The notes under the pieces were generated by a model. It worked only from the letters and a program-made list of their open reading frames with translations. It made no database searches and was not told the origin of the DNA. The translations under genes were made by a program, and so were the position numbers. Of a stretch of 64,000 nucleotides of DNA, positions 9,601-17,031 are shown one piece after another. This stretch comes from an uncultured Acetatifactor sp. (GTDB taxonomy: Bacteria; Bacillota; Clostridia; Lachnospirales; Lachnospiraceae). The stretch is from NCBI GenBank assembly GCA_910577235.1, contig CAJTMX010000014.1, positions 32,925 to 96,924 on the forward strand, in the 5' to 3' direction. How positions within the stretch are numbered: position 1 is the stretch's first letter; each line of letters opens with the position of its first letter.

Positions 9601-10216
9601 GCACGTCAAAAGAGCGTATGGACTCCACCTGGTCACCCCACAGTTCGATCCGGTAGGGGTTCTCCTGAGTCAGGTCAAAAATATCCACGATACCGCCCCG
9701 CACCGAGAACTGGCCGCAGTTCTCCACCTGCGCGGCTTTTTCATAGCCCATGTCCACCAAGCGTCTGGAAAGCGCCGTCTCATCCAGCATACCGCCGCTT
9801 TCCACGGTCAGAATATCCCTGTCCAGATCCCATTTAACCTGCGGCGTCATCAGGGCCGCAAAGGTGGTGATCAACGTCAGGGGCTTGCCCTCAGCGATCC
9901 GCCGCAGCACTGCCACCCTCTCCCGGGTGAGCTGGTTGCCGTGGGTGTCCGCCTGGAAAAAGATCAGATCCTTGGCCGGATAAAGTTTTACATTCCTGTC
10001 GTAAAATCGGTATTCTTCATATAGCTCCCGAGCCTTTAAGTCGCTGTAGGTGACGATCACCTTGTACCGCAAGCCATCGGAAAGGCCGTATATCATATGC
10101 AGTTTTTGCGAGTCCACACAGCCGCTGAGCGCGACAGGAGTCCTGCCTTTACGAATGTCTTCCCTGGCCTGGTCGTATTCCGCCAGCTCCCGCAGGGGCG
10201 CTAATAATGCCTGCAT
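6644..10216 (-). CDS. mfd: Transcription-repair coupling factor Mfd
   Basis: At 1190 residues this is full length for Mfd, the translocase that removes RNA polymerase stalled at DNA damage and recruits UvrA. In order it shows a UvrB-like N-terminal region, an RNA-polymerase-interacting CarD-like domain (around KVGDYVVHETHGLGVY), and a superfamily 2 helicase core with Walker A GDVGYGKTE, a DEEQ box and TATPIPRTL. The second RecA domain has QLRGRVGRS, and a C-terminal UvrA-binding domain follows. A lysine run (eight K) sits just before the CarD-like domain. AGGAGG lies eight bases before the ATG. It lies between pth and the sugar kinase, separated from pth by a dispersed repeat element. Confidence 0.97.
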   Translation of the reverse strand: MQALLAPLRELAEYDQAREDIRKGRTPVALSGCVDSQKLHMIYGLSDGLRYKVIVTYSDLKARELYEEYRFYDRNVKLYPAKDLIFFQADTHGNQLTRERVAVLRRIAEGKPLTLITTFAALMTPQVKWDLDRDILTVESGGMLDETALSRRLVDMGYEKAAQVENCGQFSVRGGIVDIFDLTQENPYRIELWGDQVESIRSFDVRSQRSIEKLESATVYPATEFVMTGERLREGVKRIEEEAAVQERKLRESFTTEAAHRVHTQMEELKEQLLEFQTKVNLESYIRYFYQETMTLPELLQQMEGGRGQTAFFMDEPARIAEHADAVELEFRESMEQRAAKGYVLPGQMDILYGREQVMARCLRSAVVSLSTMDGKNSLLKPVSRFAVSARNVSPYNSSFEALVKDLSRYRKQGYRVLLLSGSRTRAKRLAEDLREYELTAVYTEDPFREVQPGEVLTYYGHVNKGFEYPLIKYVVIAESDIFGAEKKKKKKKLYQGQKIHDFQELKVGDYVVHETHGLGVYRGIEKVEVEKVVKDYMKIEYRDGGNLYVLATGLDVIQKYASAEGGKPKLNKLGTKEWDRTKSKVRTAVDQVAGDLVELYALRQQATGYQYGKDTVWQREFEEMFPFEETEDQLAAIADTKADMESGKIMDRLICGDVGYGKTEIAIRAAFKAVQEGKQVVYLVPTTILAQQHYNTFTQRMKDFPVRVELLSRFRTPGEIKKSVADLQKGLVDIVIGTHRVLSEDVKFKDLGLLIIDEEQRFGVAHKEKIKKLKENVDVLTLTATPIPRTLHMSLIGIRDMSVLEEAPDERLPIQTYVLEYNEEMVREAIVRELGRGGQVFYVYNRVNNIADVTAAVAALVPEATVAYAHGQMKENELEKIMVDFIAGEIDVLVSTTIIETGLDISNVNTMIVHDSDNLGLSQLYQLRGRVGRSNRTAYAFLMYKRDKTLKEVAEKRLAAIKEFTDLGSGFKIAMRDLEIRGAGNLLGMRQHGHMEAVGYELYCKMLNEAVQRRKGISMQEDFTTTVDLDVDAFIPPEYIVNEVQKLDIYKRIAGIENIRERDDMRDELLDRFGTIPVSVENLLRIALIRVAAHRLYMTELKGKNERIVFTFRPDAPIAPERIPEFMRPYGDRLRFTAYGNPFFTYKYRKCNVIEKDAQILLADTEGLLAAMEVLLDKSPLPAGENVLK

Positions 10217-10230
10217 CCCATATCCTCCTA

Positions 10231-10347
10231 TTTAGAGTTCCGCTACGACCCGCACGGTCCCATTTCTCGCAGAGCAATTTCCGGCCTCCAGCGTCCGGAA
10301 ATTCTCTGGGCACCGTGCAGGCCTTGCTGTTTTAGAGTTCCGCTACG
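10231..10347. repeat. Dispersed intergenic element, type A copy 1
   Basis: A 117-bp stretch bracketed by a 17-bp direct repeat, TTTAGAGTTCCGCTACG, at 10231-10247 and 10331-10347. The second copy contains the pth stop codon. The interior is a long hairpin: an outer CGCACGGT/ACCGTGC stem and an inner arm of CAGAG, AATTTCCGG and their complements around 10270-10308. A second copy with the same interior lies at 35678-35800, and elements with the same ends but other interiors lie at 38223-38325 and 47945-48059. Confidence 0.75.
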
Positions 10348-10919
10348 GCTTTTTTTTTCGTGTTATATCGGTTCATGGCGCCGTCCGCATCGCCCTGCAT
10401 GATCATGCGGACGGCCTGCTCCGCCTTGTCGAATGTCTCCTCCAGCGCCTTCTGCTCCTTGTCCGTAAAATGACCCAGCACATAGTCCTTTAAGTCGTAC
10501 CCCTGGGGTTTGTCGCTCACTCCCATTCTGATACGCGTGAAATCTTCACATCCCAGATGCAGGATAATATTCTTCAGCCCGTTATGGCCCCCTGCACTGC
10601 CTTTTTTACGGATACGCAGCTGCCCCACGTCCAGATTGATATCATCCGACACCACCACCAGCTGCGTGGCCACGTCGACCTTATAATAATCCGTCACTTC
10701 CCGGATGCTCTCACCGCTCAGATTCATATAAGTCAACGGTTTTACCAGAATCACCTTCTGTCCGTCGATATATCCCTTTCCGATAATGGCTTTGTGTTTC
10801 CTCTCCAGCATGACGATCTGATATTTTTTGGCAATATCATCTATGAACTTAAAACCTATATTATGCCTGGTATTGTCATATTCCCTGCCCGGATTTCCCA
10901 GGCCCGCGATCACAAACAT
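10332..10919 (-). CDS. pth: Peptidyl-tRNA hydrolase
   Basis: Releases tRNA from peptidyl-tRNA that dropped off the ribosome. The 195-residue protein begins FVIAGLGNPG and has the family's asparagine in GNPG, the catalytic histidine in YDNTRHNIGF (near residue 20), and the conserved blocks KPLTYMNLSG and GSAGGHNGLK. I chose the ATG at 10919, eight bases after GAGAGG; a longer frame upstream has no comparable site. The last four codons and the stop are shared with one end of the 10231-10347 repeat. It lies upstream of mfd, an order common in Firmicutes. Confidence 0.96.
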   Translation of the reverse strand: MFVIAGLGNPGREYDNTRHNIGFKFIDDIAKKYQIVMLERKHKAIIGKGYIDGQKVILVKPLTYMNLSGESIREVTDYYKVDVATQLVVVSDDINLDVGQLRIRKKGSAGGHNGLKNIILHLGCEDFTRIRMGVSDKPQGYDLKDYVLGHFTDKEQKALEETFDKAEQAVRMIMQGDADGAMNRYNTKKKAVAEL

Positions 10920-11081
10920 CCCGTTTTCCTCTCTTTTCTTTCCGTTCGTCCCCGGCAAATATGCCTAAGTATTCTAATGATACCCCATAACATGACTTAA
11001 ATTCAAGCATAAATTCCCATTTTTACCTTTACATACACATGCACGCGGCAGATTGTGGATAACTTTTTTATAGCAGGCAAT

Positions 11082-11107
11082 AAAAGAGGCTGTCCTGCGA
11101 CAGCCTC
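11082..11107 (-). terminator. Terminator downstream of spoVG
   Basis: On the minus strand a perfect 9-bp stem, GAGGCTGTC/GACAGCCTC (11107-11099 and 11094-11086), with a 4-base loop, runs straight into TTTTA. It lies about 50 bp after the spoVG stop and separates spoVG from pth. Confidence 0.9.
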
Positions 11108-11157
11108 ACACCCCAATACATTTATCGTATATGTAAACTACAGATTTCATATACTGC

Positions 11158-11436
11158 TCACTCTTCATAGGCGTCCGGCATAGCCAGCGCTTTCTGATAG
11201 CTCTCCAGGATCACGTTCTGAATATGTTCCCTGGTGGCGGAATTGATGGGATGGGCCACATCCCTGTGCTCCCCGTCCGCCGATTTCTTGCTGGGCATGG
11301 CGATGAATATGCCCTTTTCCCCTTCGATCACCTTGATATCATGTACCACAAACTCATCGTCTAAAGTAATTGACACGATAGCCTTCATCTTACCTTCCTT
11401 TGTAATCTTGCGAACCCGTACATCTGTTATCTGCAT
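11158..11436 (-). CDS. spoVG: Septation and sporulation regulator SpoVG
   Basis: A 92-residue DNA/RNA-binding regulator of the SpoVG family, linked to asymmetric septation and envelope control in Firmicutes. Family blocks seen are QITDVRVRK at the start, GKMKAIVSITLDDEFVVHDIKV and GIFIAMPSKK in the middle, and HPINSATREHIQ towards the end. The ATG at 11436 follows AAGGGGG by about eight bases; the TTG just before it is less likely. It has its own terminator and lies 66 bp upstream of the end of glgD, so it may be read from a shared or a local promoter. Confidence 0.95.
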   Translation of the reverse strand: MQITDVRVRKITKEGKMKAIVSITLDDEFVVHDIKVIEGEKGIFIAMPSKKSADGEHRDVAHPINSATREHIQNVILESYQKALAMPDAYEE

Positions 11437-11505
11437 CAATATAACCCCCTTAGCTAAATGATCCTAATGTACCCCGATTACATGCGCCCCGGCGCATATT
11501 TCTGT

Positions 11506-12624
11506 TTATATAACGTACCTTTCATTTTTCTCCACCACAATCCGGATACCATTCTCTCCAACAAAGCGGGACCCGGCCCGTATCGTATCGCGGCTTTCCA
11601 CTATGCAGTTTTCAATATAAGTATTGTCGCCTATATAGACGTCGTTCAAGATAACGGAGTTCTTGATCACACAGTTGTTGCCTATATAGCTCTTCTTGAA
11701 TATCACCGAATTCTCCACCACGCCGTTGACGATACAGCCGCTGGAGATCAGGCTGTTGCGTATCTCGGCTCCCGGATTGTACTTGGCCGGCGGCAGATCG
11801 TCCACTTTGGAATAGATGTCGGGATACTGCTTGAAAAAGTAATCCCTTACCTCCGGTTTCAGGAAGTCCATATTGGTGCCGTAATAGTCCTCCACCGACG
11901 CGATATTGCGCCAGTATTCCTTGATCTTGTAGGCGTATATCCTCTTCATGTCCTTGTAGCGGATCAGTATATCCCGAACAAAATCGTACCGCTCTTCCTC
12001 CACGCATCGCTCGATCATCTCGATCAGATTCCGGCGGCGGATCACATAGATCCCGCAGGAGATCGAATTGCTCTTGGCCTGCAGCGGCTTTTCCTCAAAC
12101 TCCGTAACCCGGAAGTCCTCGTTCATCTTCATCGTGCCGAAACGCTCGATCTCCGTCCCCTGCTCCATATCCCGGCAAACCACTGTGATATCCGCTTTTT
12201 TCTCGATATGGTATTCCAGCAGTTTGTTAAAGTCCATCTTGTACACGCCGTCGCCGGAGGCGATGACCACATAAGGCTCGTGGCTGTTCTTCAGCCAGGT
12301 CAGATTCTGTGCTATGGCGTCCGCCGTGCCCCTGTACCAGTTGCTGTTGTTGACCGTCACGGCAGGCGTGAACACATACAGCCCGCCCTGCTTACGCCCG
12401 AAATCCCACCATTTGGAGGAACTCAAATGTTCGTTCAGACTTCTGGAATTGTACTGCGTAAACACCGCAACCCTCTGGATATGGGAATTGGACATATTGC
12501 TGAGCGTAAAATCGATGCTCCGGTAGCTCCCGGCCACAGGCATGGCGCAGATAGCCCGTTTCTGTGACAACTCTTTCATTCGGTGGTTATTGCCACCTGC
12601 CAAAATGATCCCTATCGCTCTCAC
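11506..12624 (-). CDS. glgD: ADP-glucose pyrophosphorylase-like subunit GlgD (first copy)
   Basis: A 372-residue partner subunit of ADP-glucose pyrophosphorylase in glycogen synthesis. The N-terminal nucleotidyltransferase fold is present, but the active-site loop has degenerated: the nucleotide loop reads LAGGNNHRM instead of GGQGSRL. This marks GlgD as a probable non-catalytic or regulatory partner. The C-terminal third is a left-handed beta-helix with hexapeptide-like repeats (SLISSGCIVNG, SVIFKKSYIG). It starts with GTG after AGAGGAGAG and lies two bases after the glgC stop. A second glgC-glgD pair lies at 56.4-58.8 kb. Confidence 0.9.
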   Translation of the reverse strand: MRAIGIILAGGNNHRMKELSQKRAICAMPVAGSYRSIDFTLSNMSNSHIQRVAVFTQYNSRSLNEHLSSSKWWDFGRKQGGLYVFTPAVTVNNSNWYRGTADAIAQNLTWLKNSHEPYVVIASGDGVYKMDFNKLLEYHIEKKADITVVCRDMEQGTEIERFGTMKMNEDFRVTEFEEKPLQAKSNSISCGIYVIRRRNLIEMIERCVEEERYDFVRDILIRYKDMKRIYAYKIKEYWRNIASVEDYYGTNMDFLKPEVRDYFFKQYPDIYSKVDDLPPAKYNPGAEIRNSLISSGCIVNGVVENSVIFKKSYIGNNCVIKNSVILNDVYIGDNTYIENCIVESRDTIRAGSRFVGENGIRIVVEKNERYVI

Positions 12625-12626
12625 TG

Positions 12627-13898
12627 TTATCTCTCCTCTGCCTTAATTAATGTCTTGCCGCTGGCCAGATACGCGTCCGGATAATCCGCCGCCGTGGTCT
12701 CTCCGGCGATCACCGTATTCTTTCCCACGCTGACGCCGCAGGGAATCACGCTTTTCTCACCCACCGTCACCAGACCGTGATTGTAAATATGAGGCGCGGT
12801 GTCGTTCTCCGCCTCGTCTCCCACTCCCAGTTTCACGTTGTCGCCGATCCGTACATTTTCCGCCACGATGGCCTTGTTGATCTCGCATCCCGGGCCGATG
12901 ACCACATTATTCATGATAATGGAATCGCGGATGACCGCCCCTGCTCCTATCGTAACGCCGCATCCGATCACGGAATTGTACACCCGGCCGCAGACATCTG
13001 TCCCCTCGCCTATGATACAGCGCTGTACCACACTGTCACTGGACATATACTGCGGCGGCAGGATATCGCTCTTGGTGTAGATCTTCCAGTACTCCTCATA
13101 GAGGTTAAACACCGGCACGATATCGATCAGCTCCATATTGGCTTCCCAGTAGGAACTCAGTGTGCCTACATCCTTCCAGTAGCCGTTGAATTCATAGGCG
13201 TACAGGGGTGCCCCCTTATCATGGCAGTAGGGGATCACATGCTTGCCAAAGTCCAGAGCAGGCTGGTCGGCCATATTGATCAGCGCCTCCTTCAGCGTCT
13301 TCCAGTTGAAAATGTAGATACCCATGCTGGCCAGATTGCTCCTGGGATGCTCGGGCTTTTCTTCAAAGTCGGTGATACGCCGGTTCTCATCCGTGATCAT
13401 AATGCCGAAACGGCTGGCCTCCTCCATGGGAACAGGCATCACGGCGATGGTCACTTCCGCGTTGTTCGCCTTGTGAAAATCCAACATCACCTCGTAGTCC
13501 ATCTTGTAGATATGGTCGCCGGACAGGATCAAAACATAATCCGGATTAAAACTCTCCATGTAATCCAGATTCTGAAAGATCGCGTTGGCCGTACCGGTAT
13601 ACCATTCGCTGTTGGCGCTCTTTTCATAGGGAGGCAGCACCGTCACGCCTCCGATGTTCCGGTCCAGATCCCAGGGGATTCCGATTCCGATATGAGTATT
13701 CAGGCGCAGAGGCTGGTATTGCGTCAGCACGCCCACCGTGTCCACACCCGAATTGATACAATTGCTCAGAGGAAAATCAATAATGCGGTATTTTCCCCCA
13801 AAGGCCACCGCAGGCTTGGCCACTTTGGATGTAAGTACCCCCAGGCGGCTGCCCTGGCCTCCCGCCAGCAGCATGGCTATCATTTCCTTTTTGATCAT
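12627..13898 (-). CDS. glgC: Glucose-1-phosphate adenylyltransferase GlgC (first copy)
   Basis: Makes ADP-glucose from glucose-1-phosphate and ATP, the committed step of glycogen synthesis. At 423 residues it has the intact nucleotide loop LAGGQGSRLG, the substrate block FGGKYRIIDFPLSNC, the catalytic SGDHIYKMDY, the glucose-phosphate site FEEKP and a C-terminal beta-helix. GAGGTGATGTC precedes the ATG. It is the first gene of the glgC-glgD operon, with a good promoter at 13956-13984. Compared with the second GlgC, this copy keeps the canonical catalytic motif, so it is the more certain enzyme. Confidence 0.96.
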   Translation of the reverse strand: MIKKEMIAMLLAGGQGSRLGVLTSKVAKPAVAFGGKYRIIDFPLSNCINSGVDTVGVLTQYQPLRLNTHIGIGIPWDLDRNIGGVTVLPPYEKSANSEWYTGTANAIFQNLDYMESFNPDYVLILSGDHIYKMDYEVMLDFHKANNAEVTIAVMPVPMEEASRFGIMITDENRRITDFEEKPEHPRSNLASMGIYIFNWKTLKEALINMADQPALDFGKHVIPYCHDKGAPLYAYEFNGYWKDVGTLSSYWEANMELIDIVPVFNLYEEYWKIYTKSDILPPQYMSSDSVVQRCIIGEGTDVCGRVYNSVIGCGVTIGAGAVIRDSIIMNNVVIGPGCEINKAIVAENVRIGDNVKLGVGDEAENDTAPHIYNHGLVTVGEKSVIPCGVSVGKNTVIAGETTAADYPDAYLASGKTLIKAEER

Positions 13899-13955
13899 GA
13901 CATCACCTCAATCTAGCTTAATCTACAGGGCGTCTCAAGGCCCTGTCCTGTACAC

Positions 13956-13984
13956 ATTATAGCATATGCAAACAGAATTGTGAA
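13956..13984 (-). promoter_or_regulatory. Promoter of glgC-glgD (first copy)
   Basis: Minus strand TTCACA (13984-13979), 17-base spacer, perfect TATAAT (13961-13956). A short leader follows that contains a 6-bp hairpin, ACAGGG/CCCTGT, at 13925-13946. It is divergent from the murC promoter. Confidence 0.7.
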
Positions 13985-14062
13985 TAATTTTTACAAAAAA
14001 AAGTTGAATATAAAGAATTTTTCATTCATTTTTAACAGATTTTTCTCTTCGTGAAAATGCAT

Positions 14063-14091
14063 TTGTTTTTTGTACCCACAAAGTATATAAT
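14063..14091 (+). promoter_or_regulatory. Promoter of murC
   Basis: TTGTTT (14063-14068), 17-base spacer, TATAAT (14086-14091). Transcription would begin about 40 bases before the murC ATG. Confidence 0.6.
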
Positions 14092-14140
14092 AAGGAATAT
14101 AATAATCTAGAGTATTTTGCAAAAGGAGTTATATGCCGTT

Positions 14141-15520
14141 ATGTATCAGATAGATTTTGACCACCCCGTTTCCGTTTATTTTGTAGGCATTGGAGGTATC
14201 AGCATGAGTGGCCTGGCGCAGATCCTGCACAGGGCGGGTTTTTCCGTGTCCGGCTCCGACTGGAAATCCAGCCCCGTCACCCAGGCCCTGGAAGAGGCGG
14301 GCATACCTGTCTCCTACGGCGAGGACGCCGCCCATATCACGGAAGATATAGACTGCGCCGTTTTGACCAGCGCCGTGCATGAGGACAATCTGGAGTATAT
14401 CGCTATCCGTCAGAAAAATATTCCTTTTCTGTCCAGAGCGCAGCTATTGGGACAGATCATGAAAAACTATGAGACTCCCATCGCCGTCAGCGGAACCCAC
14501 GGCAAGACCACCACCACCTCCATGCTGGCGGAAATCCTGCTCCATGCGGACACCGACCCCACCCTGTCCATCGGAGGTATCTTAAAATCCATCGGCGGCA
14601 ATATTCGGATGGGGGACTCCGGTTATTTTTTGACAGAGGCCTGCGAGTATACAAACAGCTTTCTCAGTTTCTTTCCCAAGATCGGCTTGATCCTGAATGT
14701 GGAGGAAGACCATCTGGACTTTTTTAAAGATCTGGCGGATATCCGCAGCTCCTTCAGGCGTTTTGCCCAGCTGCTGCCCCCGGACGGCACTTTGGTCATA
14801 AGCGGCGACATCCACCGCTATCAGGAATTGACGGAGGGCCTGTCCTGTACCGTAGTCACTTACGGCCATAGCCGGGATTGCAATTACTATGCTGACGGGA
14901 TCACACATGACAGCCGCGGAAACGCCTCCTTTATGCTGCACAGTCCCCGGATAAGGCCCCAGCGGGTGACGCTGCAGGTGCCGGGCGATCACAATGTCTA
15001 CAACGCCGTAGCCGCCATTGCCACCGCTGACCTGCTGGGCATAAAGCGCGAAGATATCCTGGAGGCTCTGATGGATTTCCATGGAACGGACCGCCGTTTC
15101 GAGTATAAGGGCACTGTGGACGGCGTCACTATAATAGATGATTATGCACATCACCCCACAGAAATTACTGCAACTTTGCAGGCAGCCCAAAATTATCCCC
15201 ACAGAAAGCTTTGGTGCGTATTCCAGCCTCATACCTACAGCCGGACCAAGACCTTTATGACCGAGTTCGCCCGGGCTCTGACACTGGCGGACCATGTGGT
15301 GCTCACGGATATCTACGCCGCCCGGGAAAAGGATACCTTGGGCATAAGCTCACGGGATCTACAGGCGACGGTACAGAGATTGGGAGGACAGTGCGACTAT
15401 TTCTCCTCTTTTGAAGAGGCGGAGAATTTTCTGTTAAAAAATTGCATAAACGGCGACCTGTTGATAACTATGGGGGCCGGAGACGTGCATAAAATCGGAG
15501 AATCTCTCCTGAAAAAATAG
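14141..15520 (+). CDS. murC: UDP-N-acetylmuramate--L-alanine ligase
   Basis: Adds L-alanine to UDP-MurNAc in peptidoglycan precursor synthesis in the cytoplasm. The 459-residue protein has the N-terminal nucleotide-binding motif VGIGGISMSGLAQIL, the ATP loop SGTHGKTTTTSM (near residue 110), the Mur ligase block EACEYTNSFL, and the C-terminal DDYAHHPTEI and FQPHTYSRT motifs. I chose the ATG at 14141, which fits the family's short N-terminus. AAAGGAG lies about 13 bases upstream, a longer gap than usual. It is a single gene under its own promoter; the stop codon abuts the first DnaA box of the cluster downstream. Confidence 0.96.
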   Translation: MYQIDFDHPVSVYFVGIGGISMSGLAQILHRAGFSVSGSDWKSSPVTQALEEAGIPVSYGEDAAHITEDIDCAVLTSAVHEDNLEYIAIRQKNIPFLSRAQLLGQIMKNYETPIAVSGTHGKTTTTSMLAEILLHADTDPTLSIGGILKSIGGNIRMGDSGYFLTEACEYTNSFLSFFPKIGLILNVEEDHLDFFKDLADIRSSFRRFAQLLPPDGTLVISGDIHRYQELTEGLSCTVVTYGHSRDCNYYADGITHDSRGNASFMLHSPRIRPQRVTLQVPGDHNVYNAVAAIATADLLGIKREDILEALMDFHGTDRRFEYKGTVDGVTIIDDYAHHPTEITATLQAAQNYPHRKLWCVFQPHTYSRTKTFMTEFARALTLADHVVLTDIYAAREKDTLGISSRDLQATVQRLGGQCDYFSSFEEAENFLLKNCINGDLLITMGAGDVHKIGESLLKK

Positions 15521-15692
15521 TTATCCACTCTATCCACATTTTTTCCGGGATCGCATCTGTGAAAAAATGTGGATAGCTTTATGAAAATGGTGGATAACCC
15601 ACATTCTCCCATATTGGGACGCAACGCCGGGTTTATCTGGGATTCCCATTGAACGGACGCGGTAATTATCCACAGTATCCACCATTTCCACA
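15521..15692. promoter_or_regulatory. DnaA-box cluster upstream of the dnaD operon
   Basis: The 393 bases between murC and the DnaD-like gene hold no gene but hold a set of sites close to TTATCCACA. One is exact at 15666-15674 (plus). Four match 8 of 9: 15521-15529 and 15530-15538 (plus), 15568-15576 and 15589-15597 (minus). Two match 7 of 9: 15675-15683 and 15684-15692. Pairs face each other. The next genes encode DnaD-like and helicase-loader proteins, so DnaA control of their transcription, or a DnaA-titrating site, is likely. No dnaA, dnaN or clear unwinding region is present, so I do not call it the origin. Confidence 0.75.
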
Positions 15693-15759
15693 TTTTCTGT
15701 GAACTGTAATGGCCGTTTTTCTTTCTGTCAAAATGCCTATTTCTTTTTGGTTTTCCCTG

Positions 15760-15768
15760 TGCTATACT
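15760..15768 (+). promoter_or_regulatory. Extended -10 promoter of the dnaD operon
   Basis: TGC directly before TATACT (15763-15768) makes an extended -10 element. The -35 position is poor, as is common for this promoter type. It lies about 145 bases before the DnaD-like start and downstream of the DnaA boxes. Confidence 0.45.
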
Positions 15769-15913
15769 TACATCTGCTCACATAACATGGCTTGCCTGTT
15801 TTAATCTTCCCTCTGTCTGCATATCGCAGACCGTACCTGAGATATTGCGCAATCCGCGTTTGAACATGGAACATGCAGACTTAAACCACTGAAATATATA
15901 AAGGATGGTTTTT

Positions 15914-17020
15914 ATGGCCCGTTTAGCAATTTATAAAGACAATTATATAGAGTCAACAGCCGTTTCCAACTGTTTTATTGACGAATATATGAAAGACGCC
16001 AATGATGCCCAGCTGAAGATCTACCTCTATCTGCTGCGTATGATACATGCCAATCTGTCTTTCAGCGTATCGGATATTGCGGACAAATTTAATCATACGG
16101 AGAAGGACGTGTTGCGGGCGCTGCGGTATTGGGAAAAGCAGAAACTTCTGACGCTGGATTATGACGGGGATAAAAATCTGGTGGGCATCCACCTGTGCGA
16201 ATTAAATCCCGGAGAAACTACGGTCAGCCGCACCGGAGAGGCCACGGAGTTCCCCCTTGCCCCGGCAGGGACGGCCGCCGGAGGCAAAGGCCCGGACAAC
16301 GTTGACAAGAGTTCTGTCAGCGCCGTGGTACAGCCGCCCTGCGAGCCGGAACCGGACCCCTATGTCAAACCCTCCTACAGCGCCGATCAACTGCGCAGTT
16401 TTAAAGAGCAGGAAAACACCGCGCAGCTGCTTTTTGTCGCTCAAGTGTACGTGGGGCGGCCCCTGACCGCGTCGGACATGAAGACGATCCTGTACTTCTC
16501 GGATGTGTTGCGTTTCTCCGACGATCTGATCGATTATCTGATACAGTACTGCGTGGACAGGGGTAAAAAAGATTTCCGCTATATGGAAAAAGTGGCCGTC
16601 AGCTGGGCACAGCAGGGGATCACCACTCCCAAACAGGCCCAGAAAGCCGCGCTGAAATATGACAAATCCGTATATGCCATCATGAATGAGCTGGGCAAAT
16701 CCTCCGCTCCCACCAGCAAGGAGCTGGAATACATCAACCGTTGGACCGGAGAATACGGATTCAGTCAGGATGTAATCTTCGAAGCCTGTGAGCGCACCGT
16801 ACTGGCCGTGGACAAACACCGCTTTGAGTATGCGGAAAGTATCCTCAGCAGTTGGCGCAGGGAGAACGTACATCACAAAGCCGACATCAAGCGGGTGGAT
16901 GAACAGCACCAAAAGCAGAAAACCTCTCCCCGCAGCGTTGCCGCAGGCAACAAATTCAATCAGTTTAAGCAGAATACATATAACTTCGAGGAACTGGAAA
17001 AAGAACTCATCAGCAACTAA
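15914..17020 (+). CDS. DnaD-domain replication initiation protein
   Basis: A 368-residue primosome protein of the DnaD/DnaB family of Firmicutes, expected to act with DnaA and the helicase loader when replication starts. The N-terminal winged-helix part (about residues 1-95) includes SVSDIADKFNHTEKDVLRALRYW. A Pro/Gly-rich linker follows. Two DnaD-like C-terminal domains come next (around residues 155-235 and 245-310). The second holds YINRWTGEYGFSQDVIFEACERT, close to the family's YxxxIxxW-type motif. AAGGA lies eight bases before the chosen ATG; another ATG three codons earlier overlaps that site. It is the first gene of an operon with the loader. Confidence 0.9.
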   Translation: MARLAIYKDNYIESTAVSNCFIDEYMKDANDAQLKIYLYLLRMIHANLSFSVSDIADKFNHTEKDVLRALRYWEKQKLLTLDYDGDKNLVGIHLCELNPGETTVSRTGEATEFPLAPAGTAAGGKGPDNVDKSSVSAVVQPPCEPEPDPYVKPSYSADQLRSFKEQENTAQLLFVAQVYVGRPLTASDMKTILYFSDVLRFSDDLIDYLIQYCVDRGKKDFRYMEKVAVSWAQQGITTPKQAQKAALKYDKSVYAIMNELGKSSAPTSKELEYINRWTGEYGFSQDVIFEACERTVLAVDKHRFEYAESILSSWRRENVHHKADIKRVDEQHQKQKTSPRSVAAGNKFNQFKQNTYNFEELEKELISN

Positions 17021-17031
17021 GGAGAATTGCC

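Noticed and set aside
11458..12567. Long plus-strand open frame opposite glgD (369 codons); similar ones opposite glgC, the 843-residue gene and atpD
   Set aside because: Antisense shadows of well-recognised genes: no family motifs, unlike protein composition, no ribosome sites. High GC at third positions keeps the reverse frames open.
15521..15692. Chromosome replication origin
   Set aside because: DnaA boxes are present, but dnaA, dnaN, recF, rpmH and an obvious AT-rich unwinding stretch are not. A regulatory cluster is the safer call.
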